The notes under the pieces were generated by a model. That model saw only the letters and a list, made by a program, of their open reading frames with translations, had not been told where the DNA came from and searched no databases. A program made the translations under genes and the position numbers. Below, in pieces: positions 10,901 through 22,900 of a stretch of DNA of 62,000 nt. The stretch's first letter is position 1; every line of letters starts with the position of its first letter. Origin of the DNA: Phoronis australis (lineage: Eukaryota > Phoronida > Phoronidae); contig NMRA01000746.1 of the NCBI GenBank assembly GCA_002633005.1, positions 1,755 to 63,754 of the forward strand, given 5' to 3'.

Positions 10901-13900
10901 TCATATAAAGTGACAACATCAAGGTCATCAACCAAAACGAAATTTGAACAAATCCAGGTTGGTTGCTGAAAAACTGGCCTCAAAAGCTGGCTATGAACTC
11001 CACTTGATTGATGAGGTAGTTAAGTAAAGTCAGGAGTATGCGTTCTTTTCTTGAAGAACCATTGTTCGACACTTAGGTTAACGACAATTCGCCAAAAAGC
11101 GACTGCGAAAATCCCAGATCGTTTAATGAAAACCGAGGTCGTCAAAGTGAGGTTGAGAGTCGCCGACCAAAAATAACCCAAAAAATGCTGTGCCATAGTC
11201 ACCATTAATGAATATTACGGATTCCTGTTCCATTTTTATAGTAAATATACAGCTGGCATGCCTGTTCTATTTATTTCATAAATATACACCATTCGCCGTT
11301 ATTTATTTAAAGCTTAAAAGGCACTGCAATTTTTTAACAGAATTTCATTTGAATTATTTTCTAACTTTGGTACTCACTGCGGCGTGTTCGTGGCGACTTT
11401 TTTCCGGGTCGCCACATGCAATCTGAAGTTGTATTGATGAGCTGCAGGTCGCCAAATTGAGTACTAAGAAAGGCTTTTTAAATGTTTCCTGCATAGGTCT
11501 TTGAAGATGTATTTGCATGCTCTCAGCTATGCTGTTGTATAGCTGGAACTAAACGACAAGCTATTTTAACTTAATTTATGCTAAACAAAGTGCAATTGTA
11601 TTCAGTGAAAACTTGTAAACGGGAAAACAAAAAATTTGCAAATCGGTGACCTTTGCACTAATGACGTACCTCGCAGGATCACATAGCGTGCGTCATGCAG
11701 TGTTCTTTCCCACCACCCCGTCACGATACATACTAGACATGGTTTGTTAATTTACGCAGAGCTCGTTCTTAAAAACATTTGGCAATTTTCAAGCTACTTC
11801 ATGTTGCAATTTGGTCAAGCAATCACAGAAATTAGCCTGCAAGTTCCACTTGAACACTCTGTGAAGATGTCTGTAGAACAGGAACACTTTCCCCGTGGAG
11901 TGAGTTGGACCATTTCACCATATATCCCCACGCTTTGCCAAACTACCCTGGTTGACGTAAACTAGTTCTTGCATGAAATCTGACTCTAACCACAGCTTGT
12001 GCTGATTTTGAACACCTTTTCGTACAGATCGCCAGCATCGTCAAGAGTGTAAGTACACGAGCGTCCTTTGTCTGCGTGCGTAGCACATTACCTGCTTGCT
12101 GCCTCACCTCAAGCAGCTTATTTGTATTCAGTTCACGTTTTTTAGAAGTTTTACGCGTTTTATTAGCTCATTTTTCTCACATCTATTTGCCGCGCTGCAG
12201 TGTCTGTGTTGTGTTGGGTGTGATCTTTGCTTCTGTTCTGTGGGTTGTTTGCTCATTTTGTTTTCATAATACCAGAAACCTCTTTGAACCTCAGTTACGG
12301 TAATATGTTGTTTGTCATTCTCTTGTGCATTGTGAAATCTACTGATGTCCTGAGCACTCACTGTTTTTACCTGCAGTCACCAAAAGGTTCTTTATAGCTG
12401 ATGAAAATAATTAAAAGTGGATCGTGTTTTACAATGAATCTCTTTATTTTTAACACTACTGTGGTCGAAGACTTGTTATTTACATGTACCAGTAACTATG
12501 GAGATATTATATTAGATAAGTGTTTAAGAGGCATTATCTGAGAAAACCTGCAAAATTGCAAAATGTTGGCGGAGGCACTTTCATCAATTAAGTTGATACT
12601 TTGCCCACCAATTTGTACTCACATATGAATAACTAAATCACGTCTGTTTTTTATCTGGAGTCATTCTATAAAAAATAATAAATACCTTCCGTCGTGGTTT
12701 TTTCACACACAGGACAAGAATGTCCAAAAAGACAAAAAGAATGCCAACACTCACAGAGCTGGAAGCCAGTTTGTGACTTTGAATGATCATAATTAGTGGA
12801 ATTGAAGCCATTGCTGTGCTTGGGAATTGATTTCGTTGAGCATCTGTGTGAATTTGTATTTCATCTCGACTTTTTGTTGACGCACTAAAATTGACCGAAC
12901 GTCACTTCAGTTAGCCCTTGGTTAGGCTTAGTAAATCCCGAAGTTTTCCGATAGTAGAAGTCCGATTATGAAAAAGAAGTTCCAAATTATATTTAAAAAA
13001 TGGTGTCTTAGTACAGAAAAAACTTTATTGTTCACCGTAATACTATTTGAACTGTGGGATAATTCATCCTTTTTTGACAAGCCGACTTTATTCGGAGGCA
13101 CTTTCGCATAATTGCCTTGGCAATTATCAGCGAAGGTCGATGTCACGTGACATACCGAAACTCATCAAATTGCGTATTTTAACAGAAAAAGAGCATAAAA
13201 TTACAATTTGTCTCTGTATCCTTCTTCATAATGAATTATGTGTAGAATAAAGTTATATTCGAATAAAATAATAAGAGTTTAACTGAAATTACAACAAGAA
13301 TTTTAGTTTTGAGAGTACAAGGGAAGGAAGACACAAGAATGGCGACCCTTGTGGGTACTTGTTGTTCATTCTCTACAAAATCCACAGTAAATTGTTCTGA
13401 AGTCGGGGGTGAAAAGAATCTGACGAGTGTTATGAGCTGTGACAGAGATGTTTCCAAATATCTGCGGTACATAAACATATCGGAGGACGTAACGAAGTGG
13501 AAACTTCTGTTGAACAGAGCTGTATTTGACGAGGGCTCGGCTGATGAACTGACGGTGTGTCCCCTTCATAGGAACAAGTTTGGTGTAGAGTTCTTCCCAT
13601 CTAAACTCTGTGCCTACCCAGATCATGGAGGGAAGAAGAAGAGGCGTCCTAAAGCTCCGTGAGGTTGACGCGCAATGAATTTAGCTATGTTATTGTTAGA
13701 GGAGATAAGAACTGAGAGAAATGTGATCCTGCCCGTTGGATCAGGTATGCATTGTTTAATTCTGGATATATGGCAAGATATAGGGTAGAGTGAAAACGTG
13801 CATTTTAAAATGTGTCGGTTTTTGATGGTGACCACATGGACCGCCGCGCCTGGAGACTTTTTATAGATAGCTGGGAGACGAGTAGGGACTGTACACCGGC

Positions 13901-16900
13901 CCACCACTCTGGACCCCCAGGCTACGTTTCCTTTATTATGTTACATTTTAAATACATTGTTTTGAAGACACAAATGGTCAATAATCGACACATTTTCTCG
14001 GAACTTAGAAAAAGGCCGCACGTAAACGCAGGTGCCAGACCTGCAGCCGCGCTCCGGCCTGGGCAGCGCAGACCCCGCAAGCTGCCGAACTTGACCGCGT
14101 GGACCACCGTCTGGGGAGTTTTCACAGACACTTGGGACACGACTAGGGACTGTATCCCGGCCTGCCTATAGACCCCGCTGTTTGCTTACTTTTGTTATAT
14201 TTTCAAGGCTCCTTCGGAACTTATAATTATTTCAACACATTTCTGAAACTGACACAAATGGCCAATAATCGACACATTTCTTGGGACTTATAATTATTTC
14301 AACACAACGTTTCTGAAACCGACACAAATGGTCAATAATCGACACATTTTCTCGGAACTTTTACGCAGGGGACAGACCTGAGCAGCCGCGCTCCAGCCTC
14401 GGCAGCGCAGACCCCGCAAGCGCCGACTGAGGACTTTCACAGATATTGCCGGGACACGACAATGGACTGTATACCGGCCAGCTGCTTGACCCCAATACGT
14501 TTGCTTTTTGTTACATTTTCAAAGCACCTTTGAAAAAGCGACACAAATGGCGAATAATCGACACATTTCGTGGAACTTAGAAAATTTTGCACATACGCAG
14601 GGACAGACCGGCCTGCAGCGCTCCGCCCTCGGCACCGCAGACCCCGCAGGATGCCGGACTTGACCCCGTGGTCCGCCGTCTGTGGAAACGTATCGGGCTC
14701 CAGCGGCTGGCCGGTATACAGTCCATTGTCGTGTCCCAGCAATATCTGTGGAAAGTCTCCAGCCGGCGCTTGCGGGGTTTTCGCTGCCGAGGCTGGAGCG
14801 CAGCTGCTCAGGTCTGTCCCCTGCGTAAATGTGCGAAATTTTCTAAGTTCCGAGAAAATGTGTATCGATTATTGGCAATGTGTGTCAGTTTCAGAAACGT
14901 TGCGTTGAAAAATTTTCTAAGTCCCACGAAATGTGTCGATTATTGGCCATTTGTGTCGCTTTCTGGCAAAGGTGCTTTAAAAATGTAACCAAGGTAAACC
15001 CACAGCAGGGTCTATTGGCAGGCCGGGATACAGTCCCTAGTTGTGTCTCGGGTATCTCAGTGTGAAAACTCCCCAGACGGTGGTCCAGGGGATAAAGTCT
15101 GGCATCCTGCGGGGTCTGCGGTGCCGCAGAACGGAGGGGGGAGCGCTGCAGGCCGGTCTGTCCCTGCGTATGTGCAAAATTTACTAAGTCCCAAGAAATG
15201 TGTCGATTATTGGCCATTTGTTTTCTTTTCAGAAACGTTGGGTTGAAAAATTTTGCGAGTACAAAGAAATGTGTATATGACTTTCGGCGCCGGAGCGCGG
15301 AATCACGGTAGCCGTCGGGTCAGAGCCTGGCCAGTGGAAGACAGGGGGCGCGCTTCGGTAGAGGCCAGTGGAAGACAGGGGGCGCACGTCCGTACTGGCC
15401 AGTGGAAGACAGGGGGCGCACGGGTATGTTCTCATTGGCGGAACTGAGCCGGGACATATTCGAGGTTTGCTGACTTTTGTTTCTCCGCTCATGATTAGGA
15501 AGTTTGCGCGGGTTTTGGTCGCGAAACGAAATGTGTCGATTTCACCCTAAATAATTGACATATTTTAAAATGCGCGTTTTCACTATTCCTTATATCCTGC
15601 CACTGTTGGAATTCTGCCTTCTAAATTAACATGATAACCAGTTACTGCTGAATAACAAGCATCATTTTTGGTAGTCACTAGTTTGCATTTATTTTTTTCT
15701 TAAGGCAAATGTCTTTTCTTATACATGTAGTACATTAAGAAAAGGACCTGTGCATTACCACGAGCGACCTCAGCTTCTGATGGTCCCCAATACACTACAT
15801 ATAATACTACAAGGTATGACACTCGGGACTAGAAATTTCACGGGTGCTTCGATTCAGCCACCCATATCAAACACATAACTCAATAAATTTACACAAAACA
15901 GGGGTTCAACAAACCATGAGCAATTGTTCTTTCTTAACATTCACGGTGTCTTGCTCTACAGCAAATTCGCTAGAAATTCGCAGTCAAAGCGGAAAAATGT
16001 TCCCAAAAAGCCCAAACACACGTCGCACTTTGACAGTTTGAGATCAAGGACGGTACGGAAATTGCCGGTTTGTCGCGTTAAGTCACGATGTACACTTGGT
16101 CGTCCATCCGTAACTCATTGGTAATTTCGTTTTCATGGACACACCTAAAGTCAGTGTCAGGACTTCAGAGCGCAGATATGAAACCTGGTTCCTGATACTG
16201 AACTTAGGTAATCGCGAATGGAGCATTTGCAGTGCCTGTGTGTGTGTAGTTGAGAAATCAAGTGCAAGAAAGTTTTCTAAATGGCAATTCATATCACCGG
16301 ATGAACCGTAATCTCCCTCCTGTTGAGGTGTTTTACCCTAATTTTTTTCAGATGATTACAAGCAAATGGCTGAGGAAGTATTTGGATTTTCAGCATTAGA
16401 GGAAGGTTGGGCATTGAAATCGGTCACAAAGCCCCAAGAATGTCCGAAGGTGTGATGGATTTCCTTACAAATATGTTTAACGATGGCGAGAAAAGTGGCC
16501 AAAAAGCAGACCCAGGGCAGTGTGTTCGGTTCATCAGATCGAAGTTTCCTTCCAATGAGTGGCGTACAGCCAAGCAGATATCTAGCTTTTTTTCACGACT
16601 TGCACTTCAAATAAAACGCAAAGCAGTTTTTGAAGATGAAGAGAAAGATGATGTTGCAAATGGTCGACGTATGGGAGGAGAAAATAGGGACGCAGTATTT
16701 CGTGAAGTAGGGGTAATGCACCCGATTATGTATGGAGGAGAAAACTTGTGTGAGATGTTGAGGGACAAAAAGTTGAGCAATCTGAAAGTTGGGAATTTGA
16801 AAGAAATTTCTAAGCTGCTGAACATAGACATTAAGCTATGTAAGCGTAAATCTGAATTTTTTAATACTGTTACAGGTTACTTAAAGATGTGCGCTTGCCA

Positions 16901-19900
16901 TGCTGATGTCTTGAATAGATTTTTTAAAGGATATATGTGTTCACCCCTTCATCAGCGGGTGCTGACCGAAGTTGAGGTTGTGGGTAGGCATTGTGATGTT
17001 TGTAGGAATGGGAAATTGGTGGTCACATATGCCATTGTATTTCCAAGCTACTTGATTAGGACTCAAACCTATTGAAATATATTCCAGTTGCAATGCTTAG
17101 TCTCATCAAAGTGGCTTACTTCTGTTGCTGAACCCTTGAAAGAGTCGATGTCTTTCTGAGAGTTTTATGGTTTTCTATAAATGCTGAAAGGTGTAAACTG
17201 CTGGTCATACCAGTGAAGTGATTTTACATGATTTAGGGTGTGCCACTCTTGAACACTTCCAGTCGGTGGAACCAATATTGGTGCATTTTCTACCTACTTA
17301 ACCATTGCCTTGAAAAGCCTTGTTGCATAATATTAGTCTCGTTTATTCTTTACTGTTGGTGGATGACACAAAATAAGGTTATTTTATGGAGTTTTGATTG
17401 ATTTACATAGATTTCTGTGCGCCTTTGATTTAGACTTCCTGTGTGTTGGAAATGATTTGCTTTAGTTTGGTTTTTGGATTTTGATCCAAATTTTGTTTCA
17501 CACAGTACATTTAGTTTTCTATGTAACATTGAGCAGACTTCGAGAGAATTCTGTCAGACTCAGCTAAACTGGGATAAACTTTCTCCAAAATTATTTGACA
17601 GATTAGTGGAACTTCTGTGTCCATGACATATAGAAATTTTGTCAGCTTTATGTGAAGTTATTGCACCTAGGTGTTGCCTTTCTAGATAAGATGTTATGTA
17701 TACATTATCTAGTAGTTCATGATGGTGCAACTCTGAAGTATTCCTGTTTTCATCTAATTTATGGTTGAAAGTATGGGTTTTAGAAGCTAGTTATGTTTGT
17801 TTTTACATTACTTGAAGATCATAATATACTAATAGACATTCGAGTTCTTTTGCATATGAACAAATTTTTTATTTATTATTTGCATTCATTGTCTTTAGAT
17901 TCTTGCAGTTTAATGACCTCTTTTCATAGAGGGGCAGGGGGCCCAGACCCCTGGCTGGTGCAAGGAAAATTATACAGCGGCAGCGTGAAGAAATATCGAG
18001 TGCATCAATTTGGAATGGCAGGGGGGTAGAGCACGGCGGAACCGTGTTCTCGTTTTTTTTTTTAGAATTTGGGTACACCAGGGTTCACATTGCCAGTCCC
18101 CGCAACTTCTTTTCGGGCCGCCTGTGCATATGATTGTGCTATGCCCAATTCTCCGAGGCAACATCTTGGCCCCCCCTTAATTATGGTATACTAGATCCGC
18201 CAATGAAAGTAACCTTTAAAAAATAATGTGGAGTTCCTGTTGATGGGCAATAGTGAATATAAATTGAGGTGTTCTATAAAATTGAAACCGAAAGCACATT
18301 GTTCTTGGTGGCGTGCAGCTTTGAATTGACATTGACGATTTTTATTGTGGGTACTCCAGTGTCTTACTATTAAATAAGAATTAACTCTGGTGCGATTTTT
18401 GGGGGTTGTGCATAGATGGTATACAATGATTTAATTGTTCACAGAACACTTTTTCAAAGTCGGCGGCTTTTTCAAAACTGTCTGTAGATTTCATAACTTG
18501 TGTAACTGAATCTTCTGCACAGAAAGTGAATATTATACATTCGACAACTTGCACTGAAGTGTGTAGTTGTGATACAAATTCCTAGATATTTGGATATTTT
18601 GTAAAGAAATATTTGTATTTTGCACACGTGGCAACAAATCTAATTGGCAAAAATATGCCCCCCTCCCCTTTAGCAATTTTATTCTTTTGCCAATTTTGTA
18701 CTGAATATTGTCAAAAATTCTACTCCATTATCCAAAAGACGTATATCAAAACGTCACCTTGACTGAACCGTTGGCTTTTGTTTAGCCAGGCTAGCCAGCT
18801 GGCTTTGTACAAAGGCTAGCTTTCATTAAGCCTACGCTACGTCGACTTATGAGGGAATCACCGTACACGACCCAGTTCTTGAAATGATAGCCAGTTGAAG
18901 AAGTGAATATTAGAAATTGCTTAATACATTATCAAACTACATGTAGCAAGAATTTCAAACACAATCGCAACTTTCGTCGATTGACTAGGAAATCGAGTCT
19001 GGCGGGGCCTGCTAATGATCACTAAACACTGCTTAGTGCTATTGTATTAACAACAACCGATTCTACGCGAAGTAAAAACAACAAATAAACATTGTTCTAC
19101 TAATTATTAAATAAATACCATGTATCCGTACATAAATAAGAGCCAAATTTCGAAGGAAATCGCTGTACAAACGGACGCTATCGACTTTTCCGGTTTGGGT
19201 AAACTGTTCAATTTTACCTCCAATGCTGGAGAGCTTCATAGAATTGCCCAAAATTCTGCGTATTTGGCGGCATTTCACAGGAACTGTGAAGAAACTCCCA
19301 CAGATTTGACGATGGAATATTTTTAATTTACCTTATTTTGGTAGAAAAAAATATCTCACTTTAAATAGTTAGGAACTACTTTCTAATAAAAGCCTTTTGA
19401 AATTCCACACTTACTACCCATTTCCCTATTGGAATACATGGGAATATTGGATGTGCTGTAATCCATACAAAAACATTTTTTTGATTTTTAAAATAACTTT
19501 TTATTTTATTGTTTGGTATCCTTAATAAAACCCCATTGACAAAATCCATGAATTTTAACATGCCTCCGCCGACCTCTGCAGGTTTTCTCAGATAATGCCT
19601 CTTAATTAGTTATTAAGCGTATGCAATCGAGAACGCATAATCTGTAGTCAGTAATTGCCCGTGTTGGCCGCTGCTCTTGTAATGTGATTTGAATTCTTTT
19701 TAATAACTTTTGTGAAATAATGCAGAACTCATCATCTTTCAATACTTTGATCTTACCGTTTGCAAGCCAATGTGCCACCAGTTCGTCACTTAATTTGAAA
19801 ATCTTGTAAGTCTTTTCATGTCATGCAGTTACAGACGTCTGCTAACCTGTATCAAGGTGTAGCAGCTGTCACCTTTACACTGTTGCAGAAAAGGTGTTTT

Positions 19901-22900
19901 TTCTAAGGCTAAAATGTTCACTGACTCTCCATACACGTCATTTGTACGGACTTTGGGGCGTGCATACTGAGCATTCTCCCGACATTGCTGGTTATCATAT
20001 TGATATAACCAAAAGCTCTTCGTTGATTGTTTTGCAAGAAAAAGGACCATTATGTGATGATGAAAGTGGATAGCTTTCCCAAAATATAATCGATTGATCC
20101 TTTGTTCATTGCTAGCATGGACGTTTTTTCAAAAATCTCTCCACAAGGTTGTGGGTAAAACCGTGGTAGCCGTCGAGTGTCCAACATGCAATCGAAAATC
20201 GCGGAGTCTCTTGCCATGTATTACTTACATGATGTAATCGTATGGTTAAACAATTGTTGTCTTCCATACTTGGTCAATATGTTGGTTTTGAAACCCAAAA
20301 ATGTAATAATAACCCAGTCATTATCGCATTTTTGGGGTCTGAAAACCTACATATGGACCTTGGTGAAAGCCAATAGTTGTATAGTACTTGAGACTGTTGA
20401 ACTGAAGAGTTGATCTCAACCGTTTGCCTGTATTGATTCCTTTCCTAATTACTCAACGCCTTAAATCACCAGAAATCCATTTTCTGTGGCATTTAACAGG
20501 CGTGGATATACATCACTGTTTGCAAAAACCTGTCTGATATTGACATTTTCCTTTTTTCTGGTCTGTTTCCATGGTATTCTGCAATGAAAGTGTCTACCAC
20601 CCAGCATTGCACAAGCTTGGTTGAGACGGCAAAGATAGATGTTGTGCTCTCTAGTAGTACTTCTGACTGGGCACTAATTAGGTTAGCGGAATTACCACTG
20701 GTATTGTCCATTAGTGAATGAATACAAATGCCTGTAGAGTGCCCTCTGTAATCAGTTATTAAAACAATCATTGGTTGCAACACTGATTCATTTATCAGCT
20801 AGAAATCTGATATTAAATCCTGTGTTTTGTTGTACAGCTTGTTGTCTTTTCGGTTTGGCTGCTTTTACAAAACCTATAAGAGGGTCAATGTTTGATCAGA
20901 CTTGCATATAGAATATTCTGTGATTCTGCATAATTGCATCATGGTGCTATCAGAAATTCGGGACAAGTTGACTGAAGGTGAAGGATGAGGAATGACCTCA
21001 TGTATTTGTTGGTACATACGGCAATAAGGGCATTGATCCCGTATGGCAAGTTGATGATTTGTAGGCAAGAGGCGGGGCTCTCAGTGCTTCATGTTTTCAT
21101 ATTTTTTTTGTATTTTTTATCCAATTCCTTCTCTATCCTACTTTTTGTTAGCATTTGTCAATGAGTAAATTTCTTGAATCAAACGAAGAAATGTCTAGTT
21201 ATCGGAACTAAAATAAATGGAATAATCACGCTAATTGTATTGGTTAGATTTTTCAAACGAATGGACTGCACAGTGTCTCCTCTTTGAAGCCAGCAAGTGT
21301 TGTATTCCAAGAAAGGCTGCTTGAAGAAATAAGAGTGTCAAAACTGGTCATCCTTTAGTCACTGAAATGAAGGGAGAAGATATACATTGCTTTTAATCAT
21401 TTGGATAAGTTTTGGCTTATAAAGGGGAATATTCCATTTTGTGAATAACTTCAGTCGAGTTTTCATTCATTCAGTACTTGCATGGCATTTTCTATCCAGA
21501 TTATGATGTTGGAGCATAATCCAATTGAAGTTAGTGCACTTTACTAGTTCACAAATTCGACTTGTATATATGGAAAAGTCACTTTAACTGTTCCTACTTT
21601 TTCCTACGTTTTTTAAAAACTTTTTCCCATATTTTCACGCCATTTTGTGGGGTACTTTTCCAACTTTTCACCTACTTGTTTGTGAAAAACTGTTGGTTGG
21701 CCTGCGTGAGGCAATGCCTGTCTGGGATTAGAGTTCTAAACTGCCTGCCTTGACCAGTCGACCTGTATTTTTTATTGCAGTGACTGTCTATCCACATGTA
21801 GGTCAGTTGATTTCTGCAGCTCATTATCCCCGTCTGTCTGCACACTGTGTCCACTGGTTACTTTCGACTTCCTGTCTCTCCCAGCTGAGCCAAACGTTTT
21901 TGCTCATTTCTTTGGAATGTGAGGTGGAGTGCACTCTGACTTCAGTTCAAGTGATTTTCAAGATTTTCTAGGAATGCTGAGGAGAATTTGAGTTTTGCTG
22001 TCAATGTTCGCTTCTTGTTGGTCAAGGTTTGTTCCAAGCTGACAAGTCCTTGGCCTGGCTGGTTTTGTAACTGACCTTAGAGAACTTGTTTTTTTGCAAC
22101 TGGTCTTTGACCTGTTGCTTACCAAATTGGCATTGTGGTTGGGGGCATTCATCCCTCCTATTTAGAATTCTACTGTGTTTTTCCTAGGGATTAGTGTTGC
22201 TCGGCTTTTCATTGTTGCTAGTTTGATGGTACTTAAAGTTTTTTTATGGCCTAATGGTGCTTGAACTTGTGGCCAGCTTCAAAAAATGAGCCTGCGATAG
22301 GCTCAACCACAGTTATTGTAAACCAGTAGAGTTCAACAGGAAAACCAACTTGTATTGCTCTTTGAGATTGAAGTTTTTAAGGATTAATCACCGTTTCTAT
22401 GGCATTTTGATAAAGACCGCTGTAAGCCTTAGCTCATGGTATTTTCTTAGGTGTGTGGCATTATATTTGCTTTAAAATAAAAACATCATTATTTAAGGTT
22501 GATGCTTGGTTCACTGTTTTGTGAGCCCAACTTGAAAAGCCTTTTTTCTGCTGCTGTAACCTACTGCATGCTATTTGTGACTTTTTATTCGCAGTCTGAC
22601 AAAGAATGTTTCTTTTATCTCTAAAAAGAAACCTGTTCGCAGCAAAAGTGGTTGGAAGCTAACATGAGCAATAAAAAACAAAATCATTTTATCTTCCTAG
22701 CTACACGTCTCAGTAGAGTGAGGGTGGAGTGAAGGGGAAACAAAAATATCTAATTTTTTATGGCCCGCTTTGTCTAATTTTCCATGATGCTGATTGGATA
22801 GTTCATTTTCAATTATTGGAGAGAGATCCTTATGGTTTCCTATTTAATATTCTCATCAGTTTTAAATGCCCAGTAATATTAACTTTTTTCGTTGAAAATT

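Noticed and set aside
12714-12797. Possible exon after a CACACACAG acceptor, reading DKNVQKDKKNANTHRAGSQF, reminiscent of vertebrate MAP7 KVQDKKNASSR
   Set aside because: It needs phase 0 while exons 2 and 3 are joined in phase 1. The only nearby donor (CA/GTTTGT) does not fit either. Likely chance similarity.
19063-19326. Overlapping frames on both strands (for example KEIAVQTDAIDFSGLGKLF on plus)
   Set aside because: Somewhat protein-like, but without splice signals, homologues I recognise or flanking coding sequence. Probably chance.
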